Counted from the first letter of the stretch, positions 8,310 through 18,195 are shown. The stretch: DNA of 64,000 nt from an uncultured SAR116 cluster alpha proteobacterium (GCA_902615025.1 CACMNV010000001.1:124001-188000); one strand, 5' to 3'. Notes: generated by a model from the letters alone, not told the origin. Numbers and translations: made by a program.

Positions 8310-9052
8310 TTTATTGATTTATAAAAGGATTCTATTATTTCTTTTCTCTTTTTCAGTTTTTTGTTTAAAGGTTTCAAATGACTCATTAAACCATGCTTTA
8401 CAAAACCAAATTTAACCATAAGTAAAGATGAGATTATATTTAGAGTTACTTTTTGAACTGTACCAGCTTTTAACCTAGTTGAACCTGCTATAATTTCCTC
8501 TTTTGTATTTAAAATTAAGCTTAAATCTGACAATTTTTCAATTTTGCTATTTTTGTTATTACTTATACTTATAGTAAGAGCTTTTTTTTTCTTTGCCTCT
8601 TTTACAACATAACATGTAAATGGGGTGCTCCCACTGGCACTAATCCCAATTATAATGTCTTTATCTGAAATTTTAAGCTTTTTTAATTGATTTTCAGCAT
8701 CTTCAAGATTATCTTCAGAATTTTCAATAGAACTAGTCAAAGCTTTTGTTCTACCAGCAATAATAAAATTAAATCTTCTTTTAGGCCACCCGAAAGTTGG
8801 ATATAATTCTGATCCATCTTGAACTCCTATTCTACCTGAAGTACCAGCACCACAATAAATAATTCGTCCATTTGTATGCTTTTTTAGATGTTTATACATG
8901 ACTTCAATGATTTTATTAATAGTGTTTAATTCCCCATATATTAATTCTAATCCAACAATTTGCTCCTTAATCATTAATTGAATTGCTTTTGTAGTTTCTA
9001 AAAAATCAATCGGTTCTGATTTTGTAAAAGGCAATTCTGTTTTTGATATCAT
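8306..9052 (-). CDS. murQ: N-acetylmuramic acid 6-phosphate etherase (short form)
   Basis: A 248-aa SIS-domain protein. IIYCGAGTSGRIGVQDGSEL contains the conserved SIS loop and the catalytic Glu equivalent to E. coli Glu83. IENSEDNLEDAE covers the region of the second catalytic acid. GISASGSTPFTCYV and AGSTRLKAGTVQK are MurQ signatures. MurQ cleaves the D-lactyl ether of MurNAc-6-P to GlcNAc-6-P in peptidoglycan recycling. E. coli MurQ has 298 residues; here about 50 C-terminal residues are missing after the NKKL element. It is divergent from anmK, the enzyme that makes its substrate. Confidence 0.88.
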   Translation of the reverse strand: MISKTELPFTKSEPIDFLETTKAIQLMIKEQIVGLELIYGELNTINKIIEVMYKHLKKHTNGRIIYCGAGTSGRIGVQDGSELYPTFGWPKRRFNFIIAGRTKALTSSIENSEDNLEDAENQLKKLKISDKDIIIGISASGSTPFTCYVVKEAKKKKALTISISNNKNSKIEKLSDLSLILNTKEEIIAGSTRLKAGTVQKVTLNIISSLLMVKFGFVKHGLMSHLKPLNKKLKKRKEIIESFYKSIN

Positions 9053-9078
9053 TTTATTACTTATATTGTTTTAATTAA

Positions 9079-9084
9079 TATAAT
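9079..9084 (+). promoter_or_regulatory. Candidate -10 box of anmK
   Basis: A perfect TATAAT in the 50-bp gap between murQ and anmK. A transcript would begin near 9091, leaving either a leaderless mRNA (GTG at 9092) or a 12-base leader (ATG at 9104). No good -35 is visible. Confidence 0.4.
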
Positions 9085-9103
9085 AGCATAGGTGAATTTA
9101 AAT

Positions 9104-10201
9104 ATGGGAAAAAAATTTTTCAATATTATTGGTACAATGACCGGAACAAGCATGGATGGAATTGATATTAGTTTGGTATCAACTAATGGTGAAAAGTTAA
9201 CAAGAGGAAATAAAAATTATTTTTATAAATATAAAAACTCTACACGAGATTTTCTTCTCAATTTATCTAAAGAAAAACCATGGTTTATTAAAAAAAACAT
9301 TAAAGAGTTTAATGAAATAATAACCGATGAACATTATATGGCATTACAAAAATCTTCATTTCTTAATTCTGCTGAATTTGTTGGTTTTCATGGACAAACA
9401 ATACACCATAATATTAAAAATAAATTATCAATACAACTGGGATCTCCAAGACTATTAGCAAACAAAATTAATAAAAGTGTAATATCTAAATTTAGAGATA
9501 AAGACATTCGTAATGGCGGTGTTGGTGCACCCTTAGCCCCAATTTATCATAAATTTTTAATAGAAGAGATTCAATTAAAACAACCAGCAGCAATAATAAA
9601 TATTGGGGGAATTTCTAATATTACTTATGTAAATAAAAATAAATTAATTGGATTTGACACAGGGCCTGGAAATAATTTAATGGATCAATTTATGCAATTA
9701 AAAACAAATTTGTATTATGACGAAAATGGAGAGCTTGCATCAAAAGGATTAATATCAAATTTTTTTATAAATCTATTTTTGAAAAATCAATATCTTAAAA
9801 AAGATACTCCTAAATCATTAGATAAACACGATTTTTCAGTTTTTTTTAATGAAATATCAAATGCAAATTTATCAATTGAAGATATAATGGCCACATTACT
9901 AGAATGTACTGTTCTAGGTATAAAAAGTGCAATTAACAAACTACCTCAAAAACCTTATAGTATCATTGTCGTAGGCGGTGGTTATAAAAATAAATTTCTT
10001 TTAAAAAGACTGAAAAATACTTTAAAAATTAAATTAATTTCTCAAGATAAGTTAGACTTTTCTTTTGATTATGTTGAAGCTGAATTAATAGCATTTTTAA
10101 GTGCAAGAGTTATAAATAATTTGGCTACAACTTTTCCAGATACAACTGGCGTAAAAAAACCAATAATAGGTGGAAAAATTTTTTATAAAAATCCTTTTTG
10201 A
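9104..10201 (+). CDS. anmK: Anhydro-N-acetylmuramic acid kinase
   Basis: 365 aa from the ATG at 9104; an in-frame GTG at 9092 would add four residues. It has IIGTMTGTSMDGIDISLV at the N-terminus, VGFHGQTIHHN, DKDIRNGGVGAPLAPIYH, NIGGISNITY, GFDTGPGNNLMD and IVVGGGYKN, the order of motifs in AnmK of the ASKHA kinase fold. The enzyme hydrolyses the 1,6-anhydro ring and phosphorylates it, giving MurNAc-6-P for MurQ. It forms a divergent pair with murQ and overlaps the convergent PIG-L gene by 19 bp. Confidence 0.92.
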   Translation: MGKKFFNIIGTMTGTSMDGIDISLVSTNGEKLTRGNKNYFYKYKNSTRDFLLNLSKEKPWFIKKNIKEFNEIITDEHYMALQKSSFLNSAEFVGFHGQTIHHNIKNKLSIQLGSPRLLANKINKSVISKFRDKDIRNGGVGAPLAPIYHKFLIEEIQLKQPAAIINIGGISNITYVNKNKLIGFDTGPGNNLMDQFMQLKTNLYYDENGELASKGLISNFFINLFLKNQYLKKDTPKSLDKHDFSVFFNEISNANLSIEDIMATLLECTVLGIKSAINKLPQKPYSIIVVGGGYKNKFLLKRLKNTLKIKLISQDKLDFSFDYVEAELIAFLSARVINNLATTFPDTTGVKKPIIGGKIFYKNPF

Positions 10202-10872
10202 TTTTTTATGTCAAACATTCTTAATTTAGGTGCAGCTGGAAAAAATTCTTTAACATCACAAAAAGGGAAAGATCTCTCAAAATAATAAGCTTCAGCATAA
10301 CTCCCTTTTGGTGCATTACATTGAGCGGATCTATAAGAATTCATTAACTCTATTAAGTCTAAAAATCTTTTTGGCTGTTGTGTTTTATGAAATGAAACTG
10401 CTTTCTTTTTTTCTTCAAAAACTTTTGTAATATCAACATAGTGTTTTGGTTTAAAATTTACTCCCATCATTGTATCACAGTAAATCACAGGTATAAAATG
10501 CCCTGCAATTTGTGAAACAATTTTTGATAACGTTCTATGATCAGAATGATAATCTTTTTTATAATGTGTAATTATGAAATTAGGTTTAATTTTGGATATA
10601 TATTCATAGATTTTCATTTTATGATTAGTATCATTACCTAATTGACCATCTTTGAAGTTAAAAAAGTAAGGTTCGCCAATTTTATTTAGAGCTTTTTGAC
10701 TTTCTGCTTTCCTTAGATTTACTAAATTCTTGTCAGAATCGTTACCTCCAAGTGATCCATCAGTTGCTATTGCTAAAAAAATTTTATCCCCTCTTTTTTT
10801 TAATAAATATAGTAAGCCATACATGAATATTTCTATGTCGTCAGGATGTGCTCCAATTGCTAAAATTTTCAT
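10183..10872 (-). CDS. PIG-L/LmbE family deacetylase
   Basis: A 229-aa protein opening with MKILAIGAHPDDIEIFMYG; AHPDD supplies zinc ligands and the catalytic Asp. A second zinc motif, YHSDHRTL, lies near residue 120. Members remove acetyl groups from N-acetylglucosaminyl compounds. Placed between anmK and a GH84 hexosaminidase, it may deacetylate GlcNAc or a muropeptide-derived sugar (inference). No nagA appears in the window. The C-terminal region (FPAAPKLRMFDIKNQKG) overlaps the end of anmK on the other strand. Confidence 0.8.
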   Translation of the reverse strand: MKILAIGAHPDDIEIFMYGLLYLLKKRGDKIFLAIATDGSLGGNDSDKNLVNLRKAESQKALNKIGEPYFFNFKDGQLGNDTNHKMKIYEYISKIKPNFIITHYKKDYHSDHRTLSKIVSQIAGHFIPVIYCDTMMGVNFKPKHYVDITKVFEEKKKAVSFHKTQQPKRFLDLIELMNSYRSAQCNAPKGSYAEAYYFERSFPFCDVKEFFPAAPKLRMFDIKNQKGFL

Positions 10873-10908
10873 TTTTCATTATCCTTAAATCTATTATAAA
10901 CAATATAT

Positions 10909-12057
10909 ATGAAAAAACTCTATTTTAAAAAAATTAAAGGTTATATTGAAGGATTTTACGGAAAATTATATTCATGGGACGATAGAATTAATATTTTAGA
11001 TACTATGTCTCAAAATAAAATGAACTTCTACTTTTACTGCCCTAAAGAGGATCTTAAACATAGACAAGAATGGAGAGATCAATATTCAAAAGAATGGCTA
11101 AAAAATTTTCAAGAATTCAATCTTTATGCTAACAAAAAAAATATTAAAGTTATATTTGGTGTATCTCCAGGTTTAGATTTTAATTTTAAATCTTTTTTAG
11201 ATGGGGATAAAAAAGACTTAAATTTTCTTTTATCCAAATTTAATAATTTGATGGCACATGGTGCTACAAATTTTTGTATATTATTCGATGACATACCATA
11301 TAATTCAAATCTACCAAATAAGCTAGAAGGGGTTGCACATGCTAAATTGATAAACACAATTAATTTGAATTTTAATATACCTATTTTTAATGTACCAAGA
11401 ATTTATTCTGACGAATTAAATTACGAGAATCCACAATACATTAAATTTTATTTTAATAATATATTCGAGAAAAGTAATACTTTTTATTGTGGAAAAAATA
11501 TTGTTTCTAAATCTTTCAACACAAGAATAAAAATTATAAAAAACCAATTGAATCAAGATAAACTAATTTTTTGGGATAATTTTTATGCAAATGATTATTG
11601 TCCTAAAAGATTAATTATTGGTCCATGGCAAAATACTTCATTAATAAAAAAATCAATGATAAATGGAACTGGACTTTTAGAAACTGATAAACTTATAATA
11701 CAAATAGTAAACAATACTGGGGATTGTAAAAACAAATTTTTGGAATGGAAAAAAGTGTTAAAAAAAAATAATGTTCCAGATAATTTTTTTTATGTCCATA
11801 AGTTTTTTTTGTCACCTAATTTTAGTTATGAGACTAAACTCAAGAATTTAAAAACTGACAAAAATATATTTAATAATCTGGATTTTCTTTTATGGAAATG
11901 GAAGACTAATTTATCTAGAGAATGGTATCCTTATCTTTTAAATTTGAAGCATGATTTGCAAATAGTGACTGATCAATTATCTTGGAATAGAATTTTAAAA
12001 ACACAAACTAATCCATTTCAAAAAATTTTATTAAATAGGAGAAAACTTGATGATTAA
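10909..12057 (+). CDS. GH84-type beta-N-acetylglucosaminidase
   Basis: A 382-aa protein. GYIEGFYGKLYSWDDR at residues 11-26 is the opening signature of the GH84 (O-GlcNAcase/NagJ) catalytic barrel. YFYCPKEDLKHRQEWRD and FGVSPGLDF follow, then the adjacent catalytic aspartates D127-D128 in CILFDDIP. This fits the substrate-assisted mechanism on N-acetylglucosaminides. There is no signal peptide, so it should act in the cytoplasm. With AnmK, MurQ and AmpG nearby, its likely substrate is GlcNAc-anhydroMurNAc, the job usually done by GH3 NagZ; this is inference. The next gene overlaps it by 11 bp. Confidence 0.82.
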   Translation: MKKLYFKKIKGYIEGFYGKLYSWDDRINILDTMSQNKMNFYFYCPKEDLKHRQEWRDQYSKEWLKNFQEFNLYANKKNIKVIFGVSPGLDFNFKSFLDGDKKDLNFLLSKFNNLMAHGATNFCILFDDIPYNSNLPNKLEGVAHAKLINTINLNFNIPIFNVPRIYSDELNYENPQYIKFYFNNIFEKSNTFYCGKNIVSKSFNTRIKIIKNQLNQDKLIFWDNFYANDYCPKRLIIGPWQNTSLIKKSMINGTGLLETDKLIIQIVNNTGDCKNKFLEWKKVLKKNNVPDNFFYVHKFFLSPNFSYETKLKNLKTDKNIFNNLDFLLWKWKTNLSREWYPYLLNLKHDLQIVTDQLSWNRILKTQTNPFQKILLNRRKLDD

Positions 12058-12916
12058 AATTGGTTTTATAGGACTAGGAAATATGGGCAAAGGCATGTCT
12101 ATTAATCTGTCAAAAAAAAACTTGGAAATTATTGGATATGACATTAACCCAAAAAGTATTAATGAGTTAAAAAACGAAAATATTCAATTTGCAGATGACA
12201 TAAAATCTTTAACAAAAGATACAAAAATAATCATCACCATGTTGCCAGATGGAAGAGCTGTGAATACAGTATGGAGAGAGATTATAGGCCTTTCAAAACC
12301 AGGACAATATCTAATTGATTGTTCTACGATAGACGTGAAAACATCTAGATCAGTGCAAATGCTTGCTAAAGAAAAAGGCTTATTTACATTAGACGCACCT
12401 GTTTCAGGTGGCGTAATTGGTGCTGACCAAGGAACATTGACTTTCATGGTAGGAGGAAATTCAAATATATATAAAGACATGAAATTTTTATTTGAAATAA
12501 TGGGTAAAAACTCTATTTTATGTGGTGAAGAGGGTGCAGGACAAAGTGCAAAAATATGTAATAACATGCTCTTAGCTTCAACAATGATAGCTGTAGGTGA
12601 AAGTTTTAACTTAGGAAAAAACTTAGGCCTAGATTTAAATAAATTATTTGAAGTAATTTCAACTTCAACTGGATCATGTTGGGCTGTCAATTCCTATTGT
12701 CCAATCAAAGGAATTGGACCAGTTTCTCCTGCTGACAGAAACTATGCAGGTGGATTTGCAACTGCCTTAATGTACAAAGATTTAGGATTAGCAATTAACG
12801 CTGCAGCAGAGACAAAAACAAAAATTAATTGTGGGATGCAAACTTTTGAAAAATACAAACAAGTTACCAAAAATGGAAAAGGGAATTTAGATTTCTCAAA
12901 TATAATTAACGAATAA
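12047..12916 (+). CDS. mmsB: 3-hydroxyisobutyrate dehydrogenase family oxidoreductase
   Basis: A 289-aa beta-hydroxyacid dehydrogenase. [16 protein letters not shown] is the NAD(P) site, [20 protein letters not shown] the substrate-binding signature, and the catalytic lysine lies in [14 protein letters not shown]. The length and motifs fit 3-hydroxyisobutyrate dehydrogenase (valine degradation), but close relatives act on other 3-hydroxyacids. It overlaps the GH84 gene by 11 bp, so it is co-translated with a cell-wall sugar enzyme. A second, more diverged family member lies at 43855. Confidence 0.8.
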   Translation: MMIKIGFIGLGNMGKGMSINLSKKNLEIIGYDINPKSINELKNENIQFADDIKSLTKDTKIIITMLPDGRAVNTVWREIIGLSKPGQYLIDCSTIDVKTSRSVQMLAKEKGLFTLDAPVSGGVIGADQGTLTFMVGGNSNIYKDMKFLFEIMGKNSILCGEEGAGQSAKICNNMLLASTMIAVGESFNLGKNLGLDLNKLFEVISTSTGSCWAVNSYCPIKGIGPVSPADRNYAGGFATALMYKDLGLAINAAAETKTKINCGMQTFEKYKQVTKNGKGNLDFSNIINE

Positions 12917-14923
12917 CTATATAAGTAATGGTGCAATTACTAAACTAACAATTGCCATTACATTGATCAAAATATTCATTGAAGGCCCTGAAGTGTCTTT
13001 AAGTGGATCCCCAACTGTATCTCCTACTACAGCAGCTTTGTGAACTTCAGATCCTTTACCACCAAAATTACCTTTTTCGACAAATTTTTTAGCATTATCC
13101 CAAGCACCACCCGCATTTGACATCATTAAAGCCATCATAACACAACATATTAAAGCACCTCCTAACATTCCACCAAGCGCTTTTGGCCCTAATATAAATC
13201 CAACCGCTACTGGAGCAAGAACAGCAAGAGAACCTGGTAAGATCATTTTTCTCAATGCAGCTTGAGTTGCTATATCAACACACTTTGCTGTATCTGGCTT
13301 TGCTTTACCTTCAAGAAGACCTGGTATTTCTTTAAATTGTCTCCTTATTTCTTTTATCATATCAAAAGCGGCATCTCCAACCGCAGTCATTGTCATTGCA
13401 CTGACCAAATATGGGAAAATTCCGCCTAAAAACATGCCACTTAATACTAGGGGATCGTTAATGGCTAAAACAAAAGTTGGGTCACTCATAGATATTTTTT
13501 CTATATAAGCACTTATTAATGCGAGAGCTGCTAAAGCTGCTGCACTGATTGCAAAACCTTTACCAATGGCTGCAGTAGTATTACCAACCTCATCTAAAGA
13601 GTCAGTAATTTTTCTTGTCTTTTTACCCATTTCAGCCATTTCTGCTATACCCCCAGCATTATCAGCGACAGGTCCATAAGCATCAATTGCCATTGTTATT
13701 CCAACAGTACTCAACATTCCAATAGCAGCAATACCTACACCATATAATCCAGCAAAATAATTAGCTGTAAAAATAATACATACTATTGTAAAAACTGGTA
13801 TAGCTACTGATTGCATCCCAGTAGCTAATCCCGAAATCATAATTGTTGCAGAACCTGTTTCTCCACCTTTAGCTATTTTCCTTACTGGTGCACCTCCGGT
13901 ATAATATTCTGTAACAAGTCCAACAATTATACCTCCAATTGAACCAACGAGGACAGCAGCCCAAACACCTATTGATACCCCTAAATATTTAACTGAAAAG
14001 AATGATGCTACAATAAATACTATTGCTGATCCAATAGTTCCAAATCTTAACGCAATTTCTGGACTTTTACTAGAAAACAATCTAACCATTAAAATGCCAA
14101 TAATTGAACATATAAGACCTAGTGAAGCTAGAGCCAGAGGCATTAATTGCAACATATATTGATCGCCACCAAGTTTTGAAATAGTCGCAGATGTCATTGA
14201 CGCTGCTAAGGCAATAGACGCAATCATTGATCCACAATATGATTCAAAAATATCTGAACCCATTCCAGCTACATCTCCTACATTGTCGCCAACATTATCT
14301 GCAATTACACCCGGATTCCTTGGATCATCCTCAGGTATTCCTGCTTCCACTTTACCAACAAGATCAGCCCCAACATCTGCACTTTTAGTAAAAATTCCAC
14401 CACCTACTCTAGAAAATAAAGCAACTGAGGAAGCTCCCATTGCAAATCCTTCAATTGAATGAATAGTTTTGACATCTCCTCCAAAATAATAAAATAAAAT
14501 ACCTACTCCAAATAAACCCATAGAAGCAACAGTCAAACCCATGATAGAGCCACCAAAAAATGCAATATTAAGAGCTTCAGAAGCACCTTTAACGTTTGCT
14601 GCAACAGCAGTTCTCACATTAGCTTTTGTAGCTGTATACATTCCTATAAATCCAGCGATACCTGAACAAGATGCTCCAACAAAAAAAGATATTGATGTTT
14701 CCCATCCCAATGAAAAATATAGTGCTATTATACAAACTATACAGAACAAGCCTAATCTTTTGTATTCGCTAGCCATAAAAACCATTGCACCTAAATGTAT
14801 CTCATCACCTATCTCTTTAACTTTACCTGTTCCCTCTGGAGCAGATTTAACTTTTAAATATACAAGATAAGCGCTTATCAGACCGAGAAGTCCTAATATT
14901 ACTGGTACAATGTTATTTATCAT
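12917..14923 (-). CDS. hppA: Membrane-bound pyrophosphatase, K+-dependent type signature
   Basis: A 668-aa polytopic membrane protein of about 16 helices. The substrate loop [18 protein letters not shown], then [30 protein letters not shown] and C-terminal [15 protein letters not shown] are the invariant pyrophosphate and Mg binding motifs. It couples PPi hydrolysis to H+ or Na+ export. The sequence [10 protein letters not shown] has Ala where K+-independent H+-PPases carry Lys (GNTTKA), so this belongs to the K+-dependent class by that criterion. The pumped ion cannot be settled by eye. It abuts the 3' end of the convergent mmsB-like gene. Confidence 0.93.
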   Translation of the reverse strand: MINNIVPVILGLLGLISAYLVYLKVKSAPEGTGKVKEIGDEIHLGAMVFMASEYKRLGLFCIVCIIALYFSLGWETSISFFVGASCSGIAGFIGMYTATKANVRTAVAANVKGASEALNIAFFGGSIMGLTVASMGLFGVGILFYYFGGDVKTIHSIEGFAMGASSVALFSRVGGGIFTKSADVGADLVGKVEAGIPEDDPRNPGVIADNVGDNVGDVAGMGSDIFESYCGSMIASIALAASMTSATISKLGGDQYMLQLMPLALASLGLICSIIGILMVRLFSSKSPEIALRFGTIGSAIVFIVASFFSVKYLGVSIGVWAAVLVGSIGGIIVGLVTEYYTGGAPVRKIAKGGETGSATIMISGLATGMQSVAIPVFTIVCIIFTANYFAGLYGVGIAAIGMLSTVGITMAIDAYGPVADNAGGIAEMAEMGKKTRKITDSLDEVGNTTAAIGKGFAISAAALAALALISAYIEKISMSDPTFVLAINDPLVLSGMFLGGIFPYLVSAMTMTAVGDAAFDMIKEIRRQFKEIPGLLEGKAKPDTAKCVDIATQAALRKMILPGSLAVLAPVAVGFILGPKALGGMLGGALICCVMMALMMSNAGGAWDNAKKFVEKGNFGGKGSEVHKAAVVGDTVGDPLKDTSGPSMNILINVMAIVSLVIAPLLI

Positions 14924-14953
14924 ACTTTACTCCACTGAATTTACGTTAATTTA

Positions 14954-15487
14954 TCATCTTATATATATGTAATTTATCTTTTGTAAATTATTAATTATAA
15001 ATTTTAAATTATTTTTTTTTAATGCTAAACATCCAGCAGTACTTCTATTATCTTCAAATGAACAATGAATAAAAATTGCACTACCTTTATTTTTTATCGT
15101 AGGATTTTGGTTATAATTCAAATTAATTATAATATCATAAGCGTTATCAATTCTATAAAGTTTTTCAAAAGAAAAATTTGGTATTTCATTAAGATTTTTT
15201 ACTTTACATAATTTATTATAATTCAAATTATTACTGTCATCACACCAAATATCTTTTTCTGTAATCAATGATGAAAAATTTTTAATTCTTTTATTTCTAA
15301 AAAACATTTTAGTTTTGTCATGCCTTACAAAAATATGAGCAATTTTCCATTTTCCAAGAGGTGTACATTTATCGGCTTCTTTTTTTCTAAATTTAGGAAC
15401 TTTACCTTTTGAACCTAACTGACAATAAAAAACTTTATTTTTAAATAAAAATTTAGGCTTGAAAGTTGTGTTAACTATAATTTTCAT
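14954..15487 (-). CDS. L,D-transpeptidase (YkuD domain) family protein
   Basis: A 177-aa protein with CTPLGKWKIAHIFVR at residues 41-55 and the catalytic block IFIHCSFEDNRSTAGCLAL, where H141 and C153 form the YkuD active site. These enzymes make or exchange 3-3 crosslinks, or attach proteins, in peptidoglycan. No clear signal peptide is visible; close relatives in alphaproteobacteria are also short single-domain proteins. It lies between hppA and ampG, within the cell-wall recycling neighbourhood. Confidence 0.78.
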   Translation of the reverse strand: MKIIVNTTFKPKFLFKNKVFYCQLGSKGKVPKFRKKEADKCTPLGKWKIAHIFVRHDKTKMFFRNKRIKNFSSLITEKDIWCDDSNNLNYNKLCKVKNLNEIPNFSFEKLYRIDNAYDIIINLNYNQNPTIKNKGSAIFIHCSFEDNRSTAGCLALKKNNLKFIINNLQKINYIYIR

Positions 15488-15535
15488 ATTAAATAAACAT
15501 ATTAAAACCTATAAAATAAAAAAATAAATATTTAA

Positions 15536-16906
15536 ATGAATATAAATAAAAAAAATAATTTTAAATATTTTTCAGTATTTCTAGAACAACGAATGCTTAA
15601 GATTTGTTTGCTTGGTGTTATAAGTGGTTTCCCCTGGGTTATTATTGGATCAAGTTTAAGCCTTTGGCTTAAAGAAGAGGGTTTAAGCAGAAGTGCTATA
15701 GGATGGGCTGGTTTAATTTTTGGTGTTTATGCTATTAATTTTTTATGGTCACCGCTAATGGATAAGCTAAGAATACCTCTGTTAAGTAAAAAAATTGGCC
15801 AAAGAAAATCATGGATTTTATCTATGCAATTATTAATTGGAATATGTTTACTATTATGGTTTTTTCTAGATCCAAATCAAAATCTATTTTTAATAATTTT
15901 CATAGGATTACTAATCGCAATTTTTTCCTCATCACAGGACATATCAATTGACGCTTTGAGAATAGAACAGATTAATGAGAATGAAAAAAATATCATGGCA
16001 GCAGGGGCAACTATGACTGTAATTGGTTGGTGGACTGGTTTTAAAATTGGAGGATTATTCACATTAACTTTATCTGATTATTTTGATTATTTAGGTTTCC
16101 AAAATTATTGGCAAATAACTTTTATATTTTTAATTTTAATCATTACATTAATGAATTTACTTTTATTAAAAATAAAAGAAAATCCTTTAAGAGATGATGC
16201 TTCTTTAAAACATTCAAGATCGTCTAATAATTCTAATTCTTTTATAAAAATTTTGGTAAAATCAATCTTTTGGATAACATCTACTATTTCAGATCCATTA
16301 ATTAATTTTTTTAAAAAAAACGGATTATTTATTGCTGTTATGATACTTTTATTCATTTTTCTTTACAAAATTGGAGAAGCTTTTCTTGGTAGAATGTCAC
16401 TTATATTTTATAACGAAGTTGGATTTTCAAAATCAGATATAGGAATTTTTTCTAAGGGTTTAGGTTGGTTAACAACAATTTTCTTTACATTATTGGGAGG
16501 TTTTTTTTCAATAAGGTTTGGAATTATAAAATCTGTTTTTATTGCTGGTATTTTCATGGCTGTTACTAACCTTCTTTTTGCGGTTTTATTTTGGACTGGA
16601 AAAAATTATATGATTTTTGCAACTGCTGTAATATTAGATGATGTTGCTGCAGCTTTTGCAACTGTTGCTTTTGTCGCTTTTATATCCGTTTTAGTTAACA
16701 GAAAATATACTGCAACACAATATGCATTATTAGCATCTCTAGGGACATTAGGTAGAACTACTCTTGCCTCTTCTTCAGGAAGTCTTGTTGATTATCTTAA
16801 TGGAGATTGGGGATTATTTTTTGTTTTAACAACTTTAATGGTCACTCCATCATTAATTATTCTGTTATTTTTAAGAGATAAGTTATTTAAAGAGAATAAA
16901 AATTGA
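15536..16906 (+). CDS. ampG: AmpG-like muropeptide permease (MFS)
   Basis: A 456-aa membrane protein with 12 or more predicted hydrophobic segments. The N-terminal LLGVISGFPWVIIGSSLSLW and LKEEGLSRSAIGWAGL, then LWSPLMDKLRIP and SSSQDISIDALRI, match the AmpG family, which imports GlcNAc-anhydroMurNAc peptides from the periplasm. With AnmK, MurQ and a cytoplasmic hexosaminidase within 8 kb, it gives the cell an import-and-break-down route for muropeptides. Its TGA stop overlaps the TTG start of the next gene. Confidence 0.87.
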   Translation: MNINKKNNFKYFSVFLEQRMLKICLLGVISGFPWVIIGSSLSLWLKEEGLSRSAIGWAGLIFGVYAINFLWSPLMDKLRIPLLSKKIGQRKSWILSMQLLIGICLLLWFFLDPNQNLFLIIFIGLLIAIFSSSQDISIDALRIEQINENEKNIMAAGATMTVIGWWTGFKIGGLFTLTLSDYFDYLGFQNYWQITFIFLILIITLMNLLLLKIKENPLRDDASLKHSRSSNNSNSFIKILVKSIFWITSTISDPLINFFKKNGLFIAVMILLFIFLYKIGEAFLGRMSLIFYNEVGFSKSDIGIFSKGLGWLTTIFFTLLGGFFSIRFGIIKSVFIAGIFMAVTNLLFAVLFWTGKNYMIFATAVILDDVAAAFATVAFVAFISVLVNRKYTATQYALLASLGTLGRTTLASSSGSLVDYLNGDWGLFFVLTTLMVTPSLIILLFLRDKLFKENKN

Positions 16907-18195
16907 TTTTAAAATTATTTACTTTCAAAAACTTCAATTTTCAAGATGATTTTTATAATGGTGTATCTAAAATCAAATCTTTAACAAAATTTGATAAAAT
17001 TTTCACTATTTTTTGGATTCTAGGACCATTTATATATCTTATTGAGAGAGATCCTGCAGATTTATGGCTAACTTTAATTTCCATAATATTTTTAATAAAG
17101 TGTATAAAAAATAAAGATTGGAAGTGGACAGGGCAACTTTGGTTTTTATTTGCGATCATTCTATGGTTTATAGGATTGATATCTGCCTTTTTTGGGCCTT
17201 ATACTATTTTTTCATTTTTTCAAGGTCTAGCATGGATAAGGTTTCCGTTATACGTTGCTGCAGCACAAGTTTGGCTAGGAAAGGATAGAGACATTCGAAT
17301 TGTAATGTTAGCATCTATAATGGTTGGCATGTTAATAATGAGTTTAATATTAACTTTTGAATTAATATTAGAACCAAAAAGTAGGCTTATTTGGCCTTAT
17401 GGGGACAAAGTGCCTGGGAATTATCTCTCAAAAATATCTTTTTCATTGTATTGTACATGCATCGCACTTTTCTTTTATGAGTTTACTAAAAAGCATATAT
17501 TTAGCAGTTTTGTAATTTTTTATACTTTGATTATCACATTTCTAACGGGCGAAAGAATGAACTTTCTCATAAAGTTATTTGCTAGCATTTTTTCACCATT
17601 GGTATGGAAATTTAGATTATTTAGTTTAGTCAAAATATTCTTTATTAGTATGATATTAGGAGCTTCCATTATTTTTATAGTTATAAATTCAAGTCAACAC
17701 ATATATACAAAATATACTAAAGAAACTTTGCAAAGTATTCCTATATTTAATATGAACAAAGAGAACACATACTGGGGGGCGTGGAGGTCTGGATTACAAC
17801 AAGGGTTAAATAAACCTTTAATTGGCTTTGGCCCATCTAGCTCAAGAAAAATTTGTGATACAAATATCTTGAATGATTTTAAATGGTTGCCTGGAAAAAA
17901 TTATTGTGGCAATCATCCTCATAATTATTATATCCAGCTTTTTGCTGAAACTGGCTTAATTGGTTTAATTTTTGGAACATTAATGTTTTTTTCCATTTTT
18001 TTAACTTGCTATAAAGAAAGAGCAGAAAACAAAAATTGTGCATTAATTGGAACGGCATATTTAGCCCCCCTAATTTTATTTTTTCCAATTCAACAAACAG
18101 GAAGTTTTTACAGTCAATGGGGAAACCTTTTTGTTTGGTTTGCAATTGGTTATTCAATTTGCCAAGTGCAGAATTATAAATCAATTTTTAAATAA
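16903..18195 (+). CDS. O-antigen ligase/polymerase (Wzy_C) family membrane protein
   Basis: A 430-aa polytopic protein. The start is TTG at 16903, overlapping the ampG stop; no in-frame ATG occurs for over 100 codons and the early sequence already holds the first membrane segments. The large periplasmic loop is followed by GFGPSSSRKICD and CGNHPHNYYIQLFAETGLIG. The latter is the conserved H-x-HNxxLxxxxExGxxG pattern of O-antigen ligases and polymerases. It would transfer or polymerise an undecaprenyl-linked glycan at the outer face of the inner membrane. Ligase versus polymerase cannot be decided here. Confidence 0.78.
   Translation: MILKLFTFKNFNFQDDFYNGVSKIKSLTKFDKIFTIFWILGPFIYLIERDPADLWLTLISIIFLIKCIKNKDWKWTGQLWFLFAIILWFIGLISAFFGPYTIFSFFQGLAWIRFPLYVAAAQVWLGKDRDIRIVMLASIMVGMLIMSLILTFELILEPKSRLIWPYGDKVPGNYLSKISFSLYCTCIALFFYEFTKKHIFSSFVIFYTLIITFLTGERMNFLIKLFASIFSPLVWKFRLFSLVKIFFISMILGASIIFIVINSSQHIYTKYTKETLQSIPIFNMNKENTYWGAWRSGLQQGLNKPLIGFGPSSSRKICDTNILNDFKWLPGKNYCGNHPHNYYIQLFAETGLIGLIFGTLMFFSIFLTCYKERAENKNCALIGTAYLAPLILFFPIQQTGSFYSQWGNLFVWFAIGYSICQVQNYKSIFK

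Noticed and set aside
12184-12690. Long open frame (168 codons) opposite the 3-hydroxyisobutyrate dehydrogenase-like gene
   Set aside because: It is the antisense shadow of a gene with intact family motifs and shows no domain of its own.
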